Source of the DNA: Shewanellaceae bacterium UBA2521
Lineage (GTDB): Bacteria > Pseudomonadota > Gammaproteobacteria > Enterobacterales > Shewanellaceae
Length of the DNA: 17,859 nucleotides
Direction: 5' to 3'
Assembly: GCA_002341165.1 (NCBI GenBank)
Contig: DDNL01000050.1
Location: forward strand, 1 to 17,859
Translations under genes and position numbers: made by a program
The notes under the pieces: model-generated
Seen by the model: the letters and a program-made list of their open reading frames with translations, nothing else
What the model was told of the DNA's origin: nothing
Database searches by the model: none
In this document: piece after piece, positions 1 through 7,964 of the stretch
Numbering within the stretch: the stretch's first letter is position 1
How the letters are laid out: the number at the start of each line of letters is the position of its first letter

Positions 1-76
1 TGGTGGGTCGTGAAGGATTCGAACCTTCGACCAATTGGTTAAAAGCCAACTGCTCTACCGACTGAGCTAACGACCC
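1..76 (-). tRNA. tRNA-Lys(UUU), copy 3 of operon
   Basis: Read on the minus strand, this folds as a standard cloverleaf. The acceptor stem is GGGTCGT/ACGACCC, the D arm GCTC/GAGC, the anticodon stem GTTGG/CCAAT with loop CTTTTAA (anticodon TTT), and the T arm GAAGG/CCTTC with a TTCGAAT loop. The 3' ACCA is encoded. It is 76 nt long and identical to the two copies upstream. It is complete, ending exactly at the window edge. Confidence 0.97.
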
Positions 77-97
77 GCAGGGTTTTTTACTTTAAAG

Positions 98-173
98 TGG
101 TGGGTCGTGAAGGATTCGAACCTTCGACCAATTGGTTAAAAGCCAACTGCTCTACCGACTGAGCTAACGACCC
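98..173 (-). tRNA. tRNA-Lys(UUU), copy 2 of operon
   Basis: Identical in all 76 bases to the copies on either side, with anticodon TTT and encoded CCA. The two spacers in the array are 21 and 20 bases long and share the segment TTTTACTTTAAAG. Spacer and tRNA were therefore probably duplicated together as a unit of about 97 bases. Confidence 0.97.
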
Positions 174-193
174 GTAGGATTTTTACTTTAAAG

Positions 194-269
194 TGGTGGG
201 TCGTGAAGGATTCGAACCTTCGACCAATTGGTTAAAAGCCAACTGCTCTACCGACTGAGCTAACGACCC
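194..269 (-). tRNA. tRNA-Lys(UUU), copy 1 of operon
   Basis: First gene of the tRNA-Lys array in the direction of transcription, with the same 76-nt sequence, anticodon TTT and encoded CCA. It lies about 45 bases downstream of a good sigma-70 type promoter. The position directly after cpoB, on the same strand, matches the lysT tRNA operon that follows cpoB (ybgF) in E. coli. Confidence 0.97.
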
Positions 270-314
270 ACTAAACGTTTTCTTGCAATTAAATTGCCTT
301 ACCGACGGGCGCTA

Positions 315-342
315 ATAATACCTATTTATTTTTTTCATGCAA
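315..342 (-). promoter_or_regulatory. Promoter of the tRNA-Lys operon
   Basis: On the minus strand TTGCAT (337-342) and TATTAT (315-320) are separated by 16 bases. The -10 box is followed by a GC-rich stretch, GCGCCCG, in otherwise AT-rich DNA. GC-rich discriminators are typical of stable-RNA promoters under stringent control; that control is inferred here. Transcription would start near 308 and leave a leader of about 40 bases. Confidence 0.65.
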
Positions 343-410
343 GTATTAAAATGATTTTTTTGTTTACATGCCTGAAAAACACTCTAACAGGTTAATTTTT
401 GCATCATTCC

Positions 411-1133
411 TTATGGTGAACCCTTCTTTTTTGTTGCCGGAAGTGTACTGATTTGAACTTTGGCTAAGCGAGCAGAAGAGCTTTCTGGATATTCATTTAG
501 GATTTGTTGATATGTAGACTTTGCATCTTGAGTATGTCCTTCTCTTTCTGCAATGATGCCTAATTTTAACAAGCTATCGCTACGTTTATTAGATTGAGGA
601 TAATTCTTGACTAACTTTGCAAAGTTACTATGCGCCATTTTTAATTCATTACGACTAAATTGTAACTGACCTAACCAGTACAAGGCATTATCTGAATAAG
701 ATGATTTTGGATATTGTTCTAAAAAGCTTTTAAAAGCAATGAGCGCTTTATCGTACGCTTTGTCTTGTAGCACCAGATTAACTGCAAACTGATAAGACTC
801 TTCTTCCGATAACTCAGAAGGCTCTACAATAGTATGAGAAGCTTGTTTATCCTTTGTATTAGATATTTGGCTTAAACGGTTGTAAAGCTTCCGCTGACGC
901 TCTAACATCTGCTCCATCTGATGAGCTTGTATTTCAATGGTACCACGTAACGAAAGTACCTCTTGGCGTAAGTGATCAATTTCTTGTTGCATATCAAATT
1001 GTGATTGCAACTTTGTATTGATAACGCGCTCTAAGCGCTCGACTCTTGTTTCTTCTTGCGCATAAGCAGAAGTAGCGAGTGCTACTCCTGAAAAACTTAA
1101 GCAGCAATACATAGCAATGTGAAGATGCTTCAT
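411..1133 (-). CDS. cpoB: CpoB (YbgF), TolA-associated periplasmic protein
   Basis: A 240-residue periplasmic protein that coordinates peptidoglycan synthesis by PBP1B with Tol-driven outer-membrane constriction in E. coli. A signal peptide (residues 1-25) ends in AYA before QEE. Residues about 30-95 form a heptad-rich, charged coiled coil (the trimerisation region). Residues about 111-230 hold three TPR-type repeats, with recognisable motifs such as NALYWLGQL and SDSLLKLGI. This is the last gene of the Tol-Pal operon, 12 bases after pal, as in E. coli. No clear terminator was found between it and the tRNA-Lys promoter. Identity is secure from domain order, length and context. Confidence 0.95.
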   Translation of the reverse strand: MKHLHIAMYCCLSFSGVALATSAYAQEETRVERLERVINTKLQSQFDMQQEIDHLRQEVLSLRGTIEIQAHQMEQMLERQRKLYNRLSQISNTKDKQASHTIVEPSELSEEESYQFAVNLVLQDKAYDKALIAFKSFLEQYPKSSYSDNALYWLGQLQFSRNELKMAHSNFAKLVKNYPQSNKRSDSLLKLGIIAEREGHTQDAKSTYQQILNEYPESSSARLAKVQISTLPATKKKGSP

Positions 1134-1145
1134 AATTTTATTACC

Positions 1146-1670
1146 TTAATAAACAATAACGGCACGTCTGTTTTTTGCATAGGCTTTAGCATTATGACCG
1201 CTGTCTAGAGGTTTTTCTTCTCCGTAACTGATAGAGGTCATTTGATCTTTGCTTACACCTAAGCGTTGTAGATATTTAATCGTAGCTTTAGATCTACGTT
1301 CACCTAAAGCGATATTATATTCAGGCGTACCCCGCTCATCGCAGTGCCCTTCAACTTTAACTTTTGTATTTGGGTTGGCGATCAAGTAAGCAGCATGTGC
1401 ACGTAGAATTTTAGCATATGCTGGCTGAATACTGCTTTGATCAAAGTTAAAGTAAATCATTTTAGTTTGGCGTAGTTTTTTGTAATCTTTACGATCAGCT
1501 TCTGTTGGTGACAAAATAGGCGTGATTTTGCCGCTTTGTGTGTTGGACTGCTTACTCACTGTTTTATTCGGCAAGCTTTTTTTATCTTTATCGTTATTAG
1601 CAGCACACCCTGTAAAAACAAACGGTGTTAAACTGATGCATAAAATGATGTTAACTAGATGCTTTTGCAT
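1146..1670 (-). CDS. pal: Pal, peptidoglycan-associated lipoprotein
   Basis: Outer-membrane lipoprotein of 174 residues that ties the outer membrane to peptidoglycan and binds TolB. The signal peptide ends in the lipobox FTGC, giving lipidated Cys22; Phe at position -3 is less usual than Leu. A Lys/Asn/Ser-rich linker (about 23-70) precedes the OmpA-like domain (about 70-174). That domain has the peptidoglycan-binding signature GHCDERGTPEYN followed by LGERRS, where Asp and Arg contact meso-diaminopimelate in the family. It lies 31 bases after tolB and 12 bases before cpoB. Length and order are typical of gammaproteobacteria. Confidence 0.97.
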   Translation of the reverse strand: MQKHLVNIILCISLTPFVFTGCAANNDKDKKSLPNKTVSKQSNTQSGKITPILSPTEADRKDYKKLRQTKMIYFNFDQSSIQPAYAKILRAHAAYLIANPNTKVKVEGHCDERGTPEYNIALGERRSKATIKYLQRLGVSKDQMTSISYGEEKPLDSGHNAKAYAKNRRAVIVY

Positions 1671-1701
1671 GCTGTATTCCTCGTGAAATTAAATTGTGAA
1701 G

Positions 1702-3093
1702 TTATAAAAATAAAAATGGAGACCAGCTCGGTGATTTTACTTCACCCGATGATGCTGGTAACCTAGCTTTAAATCGCCCATCAATAGAAACAGCCGCAAG
1801 GACTTGCTTTCCTAAGTGAGTTGTTCCATAAATGACCATACCGCTATTAGGTGATGGGCTAGGAGACTCATCAAGGCGAGTTGTTGTCAGTATCTGTACA
1901 AATTGTGTTGCCAGATCCATTTTTGCAATATGATACTTTCCATTGACATGAGTAACATAGAGAAGGTGGTGTCCATCGGGTGTAAAAGATGCACCAAGAT
2001 TAATATCACCTGTAAATGTTAAGCGTTTCTTTCTCTTAGTTGGTAAATATACTTGATAAATTTGTGGTTTGCCTCCGCGCTCAGAGGTAAATACAAGCGA
2101 TTGACCATCATGTGACCAGCTTGGTTCTGTATCGATAGCGTAATGATGGGTAATGCGCTGTAATTTCTTTGTTTGGAGATGCAAAGTATAAATTTCTGGA
2201 TTACCATCTTTTGAAAGCGAGAGTGCAAGAGATTGGCCATCGGGAGAAAAGACGGGTGCGCCATTGATACCAGGAAAGCTACTTATCGATGAGCGCTCTT
2301 GCGTATATAAATCTTGAATGTATATTTCAGCGCGCGCATTTTCAAATGAAACATAGGCTATTTTTTTACCATCTGGAGACCAAGCAGGGGACATGAGTGG
2401 TTCTTTAGAACGCAGAAGTACTTGCTCATTAAAACCATCATAGTCTGCAATCATAAGGCGATAAGGGTAATCTTCGCTAAACTTGACGGAAACATAAGCT
2501 ATACGCGTCAAGAACGCACCACGCTGCCCTGTAAGTTTATGGTAGATAGTGTTGCTGATATGATGCGCGTAAGGTCTAAACTTATCTGCTTTAAGCTCTA
2601 TTGCACTGTGTACAAGAACATGATCTTGACTTAATACTAAGCCTTTTTTGGTGAGTGTTTTAGCTTGACCCTGCGTCATCTCTAAACGAACTAGATCAAT
2701 AAGCTGATATGTAACACGATAAGTATTATGTTCTATTTGTTCTATAGTGCCGGACACAACAGCTTCCGCGCCGGTATCCGTCCATTGCTTTATGGTTTCA
2801 GGTTTTTCGATATCGGGCAACGCTTTAGGGTATTGGCTTGTTCTCAATGGATTAAACAGGCCACTGCGTTTCAAATCAGACGTGATTACTTTTTCCAAGG
2901 TTAAGTTATTTTGTGTTTTCTCATGTTTTTTTTCGTGTGTCTTGATGACTTGAAAAGGCATGATCACAATAGGACGAGCTTGATTTAATCCTTCGGTGAT
3001 GACAATATCAAGTGCGGCATAAGTATGAAACGTCCACATACTTGATGCAAAAATAACAGTTTTAAGTAACGATGTAACTGATTTTGACTTCAT
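1702..3093 (-). CDS. tolB: TolB, periplasmic beta-propeller of the Tol-Pal system
   Basis: Periplasmic protein of 463 residues, slightly longer than the E. coli protein. A signal peptide (1-27, ending TYAA) precedes the mature N-terminus LDIVITEG; in the family this mature N-terminal stretch signals between TolA and Pal. The N-terminal alpha/beta domain spans about 30-170 and the six-bladed propeller about 190-460. The propeller shows repeated PD40/WD40-like motifs such as SPAWSPDGKKIAYVS, APVFSPDGQSLALS and EPSWSHDGQSLVFTS. The start lies 2 bases after the tolA stop, which indicates translational coupling. Confidence 0.97.
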   Translation of the reverse strand: MKSKSVTSLLKTVIFASSMWTFHTYAALDIVITEGLNQARPIVIMPFQVIKTHEKKHEKTQNNLTLEKVITSDLKRSGLFNPLRTSQYPKALPDIEKPETIKQWTDTGAEAVVSGTIEQIEHNTYRVTYQLIDLVRLEMTQGQAKTLTKKGLVLSQDHVLVHSAIELKADKFRPYAHHISNTIYHKLTGQRGAFLTRIAYVSVKFSEDYPYRLMIADYDGFNEQVLLRSKEPLMSPAWSPDGKKIAYVSFENARAEIYIQDLYTQERSSISSFPGINGAPVFSPDGQSLALSLSKDGNPEIYTLHLQTKKLQRITHHYAIDTEPSWSHDGQSLVFTSERGGKPQIYQVYLPTKRKKRLTFTGDINLGASFTPDGHHLLYVTHVNGKYHIAKMDLATQFVQILTTTRLDESPSPSPNSGMVIYGTTHLGKQVLAAVSIDGRFKARLPASSGEVKSPSWSPFLFL

Positions 3094-3095
3094 TT

Positions 3096-4031
3096 CTAGT
3101 TAAACTCTGGTTTGATGGTTAAATTAATATTTTTCATTTCGCTATACACAAGTGGGTTTGGCGATACAGGAAGACGTCTTGACTTATGAATAGCAGCTTC
3201 GGCTTGACGGCATACTACGGCGTTGCCTGAAAGGCGTTTGATGCGGGTCACAAATCCATCTTCGGCAAGATCTAATTGCACAACACATTCTTTTCCCCTC
3301 ATGCTTTCTTGTAAGATCAGGTTGCGCTTTATGGTTGATTGGATCATAGCACGATATCTCGAGATTTCAGCTTTTACCTTCTGATGTGCTTCTTTTGCTT
3401 CTCGTTTTTTTTCTTCCGCAAGTTGCTCCCGTAACTTTTTCTCTAATACAACTTGCTGCTTTAAACGATTCTCTTTTTCTTCAGCTTCTTTTTTAAGACG
3501 TTGTCTTTCTTTTTGTATGCGTTTAAGCTCTTGATCATAGATTTTTCTGGTCTTATTCATCTGATCTTGCATGTGTGCCTTTTTAACCTGAGCGAGCTTA
3601 ATTTCATGCTCTGCTTGTTCCAAATTTTCAAGATGTTTTTTATGTGTGTTAGCAAGCTTAGAAATTTTTTGTTTTTCTTTAAGTGCGGCTTGACGAATAG
3701 AACGTAATTCCCGCTCAAGTCGTTTTTTACGTTGGTTTTCTTTGATCCGCGCTTGTTTGCGCTCTTCTTTGATACGTTTTACATGTTGTTGTACTTTTTT
3801 GTGATCAATCATCACTGCTTGTACAAGGGGCTTTTCTTTCTTTTTATCTTGCTCTTTACCTTTAATTGCTTTTTTTTCTGTTATTTTGGTAAGTGCCATA
3901 GCTTTGATGGTTTGAGGTGTTACAGAGCCTTGTAAAAGGCTTGCTGCAAATAAGGCAATCAATCCAATAAAGTGGATTGAAAAGGAGATAGCTAGGCATG
4001 TTTCTAGTCTATTGATCTTCATGAGATGCAT
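3096..4031 (-). CDS. tolA: TolA, inner-membrane energy transducer
   Basis: Inner-membrane anchored protein of 311 residues that carries proton-motive force from TolQR across the periplasm to TolB/Pal. A single N-terminal membrane segment (about 12-35) includes the SIHF stretch typical of the TolA/TonB anchor. Residues about 60-225 form a very long Lys/Glu/Gln/Arg-rich coiled coil (domain II). Residues about 226-311 form the C-terminal TolA domain, with two cysteines (KECVVQL and VVCRQAE) likely to form a disulfide. The gene overlaps tolR by 23 bases. A second Met, codon 4 at 4022, is an equally plausible start, with GACGG 9 bases upstream. Domain II has far less alanine than the E. coli protein. 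Confidence 0.95.
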   Translation of the reverse strand: MHLMKINRLETCLAISFSIHFIGLIALFAASLLQGSVTPQTIKAMALTKITEKKAIKGKEQDKKKEKPLVQAVMIDHKKVQQHVKRIKEERKQARIKENQRKKRLERELRSIRQAALKEKQKISKLANTHKKHLENLEQAEHEIKLAQVKKAHMQDQMNKTRKIYDQELKRIQKERQRLKKEAEEKENRLKQQVVLEKKLREQLAEEKKREAKEAHQKVKAEISRYRAMIQSTIKRNLILQESMRGKECVVQLDLAEDGFVTRIKRLSGNAVVCRQAEAAIHKSRRLPVSPNPLVYSEMKNINLTIKPEFN

Positions 4032-4440
4032 CCGTCATGAGTCCTACGGATGCAACACCCGCACTTTGTAATGTAATCATCAGTTGTACCACTTGATTAT
4101 AAGATACATCTTTTGCACCTCGTACGACAACATTCCGTGTTGGATCGACCACCAATAAAGCGGCAACGCGATGTGCAAGTTCTTCGAGTAAAATCATTTC
4201 ACTCTTATCAGAGCCTTCTGCGTTGAGGTAATATTGCCCACCATCATCTACTGTTGCAACGATTGGAGGTTGTGCTTTTTTATTGAGTGCTTGTGCATGA
4301 CCTTGAGGTAAGTCGACATGTACCCCTTGGGTGATCAGAGGGGCTGTCACAATAAAAACAATGAGAAGCACTAACATGACATCAATGTAAGGTACGACAT
4401 TAATCTCTGCAATAGGTTTAGAGCGGTGTCTTCTGCGCAT
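4009..4440 (-). CDS. tolR: TolR, proton-channel subunit of TolQR
   Basis: ExbD/TolR family protein of 143 residues. One transmembrane helix (about 17-37) carries the essential membrane Asp (Asp20, in PYIDVMLVLL) that takes part in proton flow. A periplasmic domain follows (about 45-140). The start ATG shares one base with the tolQ TAA stop (TAATG), and the 3' end overlaps tolA, so the three genes are translationally coupled. The stretch VDLPQGHAQALN matches the family's conserved periplasmic linker. Confidence 0.97.
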   Translation of the reverse strand: MRRRHRSKPIAEINVVPYIDVMLVLLIVFIVTAPLITQGVHVDLPQGHAQALNKKAQPPIVATVDDGGQYYLNAEGSDKSEMILLEELAHRVAALLVVDPTRNVVVRGAKDVSYNQVVQLMITLQSAGVASVGLMTDASHEDQ

Positions 4441-5129
4441 TACTTATTACCTTTTGGGTTATAGGTCTGTCTGTGCAAAATACCTGTAAGCTCATCAATG
4501 AAGTTGACATACGAGCCTTCTAGCTTGCCTACAGAAACAGTAAAGCGATTATAAGCCGCGACAGCCGGTATGGCAGCAAAAAGGCCCATTGCTGTTGCAA
4601 TCAATGCTTCGGCAATACCAGGTGCGACCATGTTGAGCGTTGCACTTTGTTCGGCACTCAAAGCGATGAATGCATTCATGATTCCCCAAACTGTGCCAAA
4701 TAAACCTACGTAAGGGCTAATAGAGCCAATAGTGGCAAGCGTGGGTAAATGTGTTTCCATTTGGCTTAGCTCGCGGTTAAGCGATACATTCATGGTTCGA
4801 TAAATGCCATCGACTACAGCATCGGGTGCATTTTTACTCAGAGAGTTAAGGCGCATATATTCTTTAACACCAGAGCAAAACAAGCGTTCGAGACCATTTA
4901 CAGGTGTTGTGCGTTGGCTAATTTCTTTATAAAGCGCATTGAGATCAATACCTGACCAGAACTTATGTTCAAATTGAATCAGTTGCTGCTGTGCATTTTT
5001 TATAAGCCGATAGCGCTGTAGAATAATCGCCCAAGAATAAATAGACATAGCCAAAAGACTGAGCATAACCAGTTTGACAAAAAAACCAGCATGTATAAAA
5101 AGGCTAAGTAGATTGATTTCATTTTCCAC
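4440..5129 (-). CDS. tolQ: TolQ, proton-channel subunit of TolQR
   Basis: MotA/TolQ/ExbB family inner-membrane protein of 229 residues with three predicted transmembrane helices (about 13-37, 125-155 and 165-190). The conserved core includes ATIGSISPYVGLFGTVWGIM and the final helix IAEALIATAMGLFAAIPAVAAYN, which lines the proton channel. It starts with GTG, supported by GGAG 7 bases upstream. The start lies inside the 3' end of ybgC, overlapping by 11 bases. The conserved motifs and operon position make this secure. Confidence 0.97.
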   Translation of the reverse strand: MENEINLLSLFIHAGFFVKLVMLSLLAMSIYSWAIILQRYRLIKNAQQQLIQFEHKFWSGIDLNALYKEISQRTTPVNGLERLFCSGVKEYMRLNSLSKNAPDAVVDGIYRTMNVSLNRELSQMETHLPTLATIGSISPYVGLFGTVWGIMNAFIALSAEQSATLNMVAPGIAEALIATAMGLFAAIPAVAAYNRFTVSVGKLEGSYVNFIDELTGILHRQTYNPKGNK

Positions 5130-5532
5130 AATGGGGCTCCAATTTTCTAAGGTGTTGCATAATAGACACAGGAATCTCTATAGGTTTCATTGTCTGTAAG
5201 TTAATATAAGCAATTTTTATACTTGCTTGACAGTACAGGTCAACATCCTGAGATAAAATTTGCTCAAATATTAGAGATGCTTTTTTGCACTGTACTAATT
5301 TTGTACTTACTTCATAGCTTTGCTCAAACTGAGCTGCTTTTTTATATTGGACATCAATATGGGTAACAACAAATCCTGTATGATCTTGCTTCAACTCTTC
5401 AAAAGAGATGCCAATTGTGTTGAAAAGTTCGGTACGGGCTTTATCGAAAAATTTAAGGTAGTTTGCATGGTAAACTAATCCCATCGCATCCGTATCAGCA
5501 TAATAAATTTTTATAGGAAACTTGAAAGACAC
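5119..5532 (-). CDS. ybgC: YbgC, hotdog-fold acyl-CoA thioesterase of the Tol-Pal operon
   Basis: Cytoplasmic hotdog-fold thioesterase of 137 residues (4-hydroxybenzoyl-CoA thioesterase family). The active-site signature is YYADTDAMGLVYHANY at residues 10-25; Asp15 matches the catalytic Asp of the family. Family members act on acyl-CoA or acyl-ACP and are linked to phospholipid metabolism. The start codon is GTG, with a weak AAAGAG ribosome-binding site upstream. It is the first gene of the seven-gene Tol-Pal operon, overlapping tolQ by 11 bases, with a promoter-like sequence about 40 bases upstream. Confidence 0.95.
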   Translation of the reverse strand: MSFKFPIKIYYADTDAMGLVYHANYLKFFDKARTELFNTIGISFEELKQDHTGFVVTHIDVQYKKAAQFEQSYEVSTKLVQCKKASLIFEQILSQDVDLYCQASIKIAYINLQTMKPIEIPVSIMQHLRKLEPHCGK

Positions 5533-5569
5533 AAATACAAACTCTTTGATTAAACAAAATATGTGTTTT

Positions 5570-5598
5570 ACTATAACGGAAACTAATTAAATAGTGAA
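5570..5598 (-). promoter_or_regulatory. Probable promoter of the ybgC-tol-pal operon
   Basis: On the minus strand TTCACT (5593-5598) and TATAGT (5570-5575) are spaced by exactly 17 bases. The -10 lies about 38 bases upstream of the ybgC GTG. The match is moderate (4/6 and 5/6) but it is the best placed candidate in the 179-base divergent region shared with yciB. Confidence 0.5.
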
Positions 5599-5711
5599 TA
5601 TTTAAAGTAGTTTATAAATAAAATAGTCGCTCTGTTTTCGTTTGTTTTCATGGTAGAATAGGTCTTTTAGCATGGTGCAACTCATTCTCCACTTAGGAAG
5701 AAATATAATTT

Positions 5712-6260
5712 ATGAAACAAATACTTGAATTTTTACCTTTAGTCGTTTTTTTTGCATGTTATAAGTTTTATGATATTTATATTGCAAGTGCGGCTTTAAT
5801 TGGTGCAAGTGCTATACAAATCGTCGCTTTAAAGCTTTTATATAAACATGTAGAAAAAGTGCAACTTATCAGCTTTGCTATGATTTGTGTCTTTGGTAGT
5901 TTGACTTACTTTCTCCACGATGATGCATTTATCAAATGGAAAGTTACTATTATCAATGCTTTGTTTGCCTTATCGCTTATGGTTGGTGAGATGATAAAAA
6001 AACCTATCTTAAAATCTTTACTCGGTCAACATTTGCCTGTGGAAGATTCAGCATGGTCAAAAATTTCATGGTTATGGGTTGGCTTTTTTCTCTTGTGTGC
6101 TGGGCTCAATTGGTATGTTGCTTTCTTCATGTCACAAGATACTTGGGTGAACTTCAAAGTTTTTGGCTTGATGGGAATGAGTTTAGCGATGACCGCTATC
6201 ACTATATTTTATCTATATAAACATTTGCCAGAAGACAAAAAAAGAGAGTTTAAAAAATAA
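5712..6260 (+). CDS. yciB: YciB (septation protein A / IspZ family), inner-membrane protein
   Basis: Polytopic inner-membrane protein of 182 residues, the usual family length, with about five hydrophobic segments. The N-terminus, MKQILEFLPLVVFFACYKFYD, is characteristic of YciB/IspA. Members are implicated in septation and envelope integrity, and in E. coli YciB interacts with elongation and division proteins. The ATG is preceded by AGGA at a rather long distance (about 13 bases). It is divergent from the Tol-Pal operon, which also acts at the division site. xthA follows after 35 bases without an obvious terminator, so the two may be co-transcribed. Confidence 0.92.
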   Translation: MKQILEFLPLVVFFACYKFYDIYIASAALIGASAIQIVALKLLYKHVEKVQLISFAMICVFGSLTYFLHDDAFIKWKVTIINALFALSLMVGEMIKKPILKSLLGQHLPVEDSAWSKISWLWVGFFLLCAGLNWYVAFFMSQDTWVNFKVFGLMGMSLAMTAITIFYLYKHLPEDKKREFKK

Positions 6261-6295
6261 ACTTTAATACTTTAATTTGAGAATGTGATAAGACA

Positions 6296-7114
6296 ATGAA
6301 AATAGTTTCTTTTAACATAAATGGGTTGCGAGCAAGACTACCTCAACTACAAGCTCTCATTGACACGCATCAACCTGATATCATTGGTTTGCAAGAAACC
6401 AAAGTGCATGACGATATGTTTCCGTTAGAAGCTGTTGAGGCTATGGGCTACCAAGTGCATTACCACGGTGGTAAAGCGCATTATGGCGTAGCTTTGCTAT
6501 CTAAAGTTGCTCCTATTAAACTTGAGAAAGGTTTTCCAACTGACTCAGAGGATGCTCAAAGACGTATGATCATAGGGCATTATCAACAAGCCAACGGACG
6601 TACTTTGAAAGTCTTGAATGGATATTTTCCTCAGGGAGAAAGTATTCATCATGAAGTCAAGTTTCCAGCTAAGCGTCAATTTTATGCAGATCTTATGACT
6701 TATCTTAATACACATTGTGCAGCGAATGAAGATATTGTTGTGATGGGAGATTTGAACATTTCGCCAACCGATTTAGATATAGGCATTGGTGAGGTGAACA
6801 AAAAACGTTGGCTTAAGACGGGGAAATGCAGCTTCCAACCAGAAGAGAGGCAATGGCTAGCAAAGCTCTTGGACTGGGGTTTTTCTGATAGTTTTCGTAT
6901 TTTGCACCCTGATACGGTCGAACGTTATTCATGGTTTGATTACCGCAGTCGTGGTTTTAATGACAATCGAGGTTTACGTATAGACGCACTCTTGACTACA
7001 GCCTCTTTAGTACCTTTATTGACAGAGTCTGATATTGATTATCCTTTGCGTGGCTTTGAAAAGCCTTCTGATCATGCTCCTGTATGGTGTTGTATAGATT
7101 CACATTTTGCTTGA
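6296..7114 (+). CDS. xthA: Exodeoxyribonuclease III (XthA)
   Basis: Cytoplasmic AP endonuclease and 3'-5' exonuclease of base-excision repair, 272 residues, of the endonuclease/exonuclease/phosphatase superfamily. All catalytic motifs are present: NINGLRAR with Asn7, LQETKV with metal-binding Glu34, NGYFPQGES with the active-site Tyr near 109, GDLNISPTDLDIG with catalytic Asp and Asn near 151-153, and PSDHAPV with the terminal His near 260. It follows yciB by 35 bases and is closed by a strong intrinsic terminator. The upstream ribosome-binding site is weak (GATAAGAC). Confidence 0.96.
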   Translation: MKIVSFNINGLRARLPQLQALIDTHQPDIIGLQETKVHDDMFPLEAVEAMGYQVHYHGGKAHYGVALLSKVAPIKLEKGFPTDSEDAQRRMIIGHYQQANGRTLKVLNGYFPQGESIHHEVKFPAKRQFYADLMTYLNTHCAANEDIVVMGDLNISPTDLDIGIGEVNKKRWLKTGKCSFQPEERQWLAKLLDWGFSDSFRILHPDTVERYSWFDYRSRGFNDNRGLRIDALLTTASLVPLLTESDIDYPLRGFEKPSDHAPVWCCIDSHFA

Positions 7115-7130
7115 TTTGCCCAAGAGATTG

Positions 7131-7164
7131 AAAAAGCCCAACTTCTTCTGAGTTGGGCTTTTTT
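7131..7164 (+). terminator. Intrinsic terminator after xthA
   Basis: A perfect 13-base stem, AAAAAGCCCAACT (7131-7143) with AGTTGGGCTTTTT (7151-7163), encloses a 7-base loop, TCTTCTG, and merges into a run of T. It lies 16 bases after the xthA stop. Confidence 0.93.
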
Positions 7165-7227
7165 ACTGCTAGCTGGCAAAGTTTTTGCTAAAACAAAGCA
7201 TACTTTCATTTTTGAACGGTCTCTGCT

Positions 7228-7899
7228 GTGGTATTTAAAAAAGAGTATTTATCACAATGTGGCGCTATCGTATTTTATGCTGCACTCTTGTTCAGTGGTG
7301 CAGGATCTTGCTTATGGCTTGAAGGTTGGTTTTTTCTTTTTCTTTTAGTGTGTTTAAATTTTGCCATTGATGCGCATAATAATGTTTATCTTTTAATAGC
7401 ACGCTCACATGCATTGTATGGTGTACCCAGTTCTTTCGGACATCGCGTCTCGATGACTATTTTGGGCCTATTGGCGTTGTGCTGGATATTAAGCAATGGC
7501 TTAGATACTGTACGCTATCAAGTGACTGAAATTACATTTTTATATCAATGCTTAGGTGCTGTAGCATCTATTGTCTGTTTAATTGCAACATACTGGGTTA
7601 TAGAGTGGAACTATTCAACAGCTGTTGTGGTACGCTCACAAGAGCGTGAGCAGAATACAACTCTAGTCATGGGGCCTTATTCAAGAATTCGCCATCCTAT
7701 GTATCTCATGAGCTGCTTATTCTTACCTTCAGCATCATTGATGATGGCTTCTATTTTAGGCCTTTTGATTTCAATGTTATTTGTGATATGGACATGTATT
7801 CATATTTATTTTGAAGATAAGCTATTACAACAACATATACCGCGTTATAAGCAATATGCACAAAAGGTAAGATACCGCCTTATTCCTTATGTTTATTAG
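7228..7899 (+). CDS. Isoprenylcysteine carboxyl methyltransferase-family membrane protein
   Basis: A 223-residue integral membrane protein with about five or six hydrophobic segments. The C-terminal part has the ICMT/phospholipid-methyltransferase pattern: GPYSRIRHPMY (about residues 149-159), then a hydrophobic hairpin, then a Glu-rich helix (HIYFEDKLL) and a RYKQYAQKVRYRLIPY tail. Family members bind S-adenosylmethionine through this C-terminal region; the substrate here is unknown. The start is GTG at 7228: an in-frame stop lies 15 bases upstream and no ATG lies near the N-terminus. No good ribosome-binding site was seen. It is a single gene downstream of the xthA terminator. Confidence 0.75.
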   Translation: MVFKKEYLSQCGAIVFYAALLFSGAGSCLWLEGWFFLFLLVCLNFAIDAHNNVYLLIARSHALYGVPSSFGHRVSMTILGLLALCWILSNGLDTVRYQVTEITFLYQCLGAVASIVCLIATYWVIEWNYSTAVVVRSQEREQNTTLVMGPYSRIRHPMYLMSCLFLPSASLMMASILGLLISMLFVIWTCIHIYFEDKLLQQHIPRYKQYAQKVRYRLIPYVY

Positions 7900-7914
7900 T
7901 ATCTAAAGGAGAGT

Positions 7915-7947
7915 AGGTGAGCAAGGTGAGCCTCAACGAACTCACCT
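7915..7947. repeat. Duplicated arm plus inverted repeat between convergent genes
   Basis: AGGTGAG occurs twice (7915-7921 and 7924-7930), and either copy can pair with CTCACCT (7941-7947). This gives two alternative hairpins between the convergent methyltransferase and YfaZ-like genes. Neither strand has a following T-run, so a Rho-independent terminator is not clearly supported. Confidence 0.4.
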
Positions 7948-7964
7948 GTATGAAATAGAATAAT

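Noticed and set aside
370..400. Possible terminator of the tol-pal operon (CCTG...CAGG)
   Set aside because: Only a 4-base stem with a 13-base loop; too weak. The operon may end elsewhere or read into the tRNA-Lys genes.
2019..2953. Several 60-80 codon ORFs inside tolB on both strands
   Set aside because: They lie wholly inside the well-supported tolB frame and have no ribosome-binding sites or recognisable domains.
3501..3935. Two Phe/Leu-rich plus-strand ORFs opposite tolA
   Set aside because: Their hydrophobic composition is the antisense reading of Lys/Glu-rich coiled-coil codons, not a membrane protein.
5654..5659. TAGAAT as a -10 box for yciB
   Set aside because: No -35 match at 16-18 bases; kept out as insufficient evidence.
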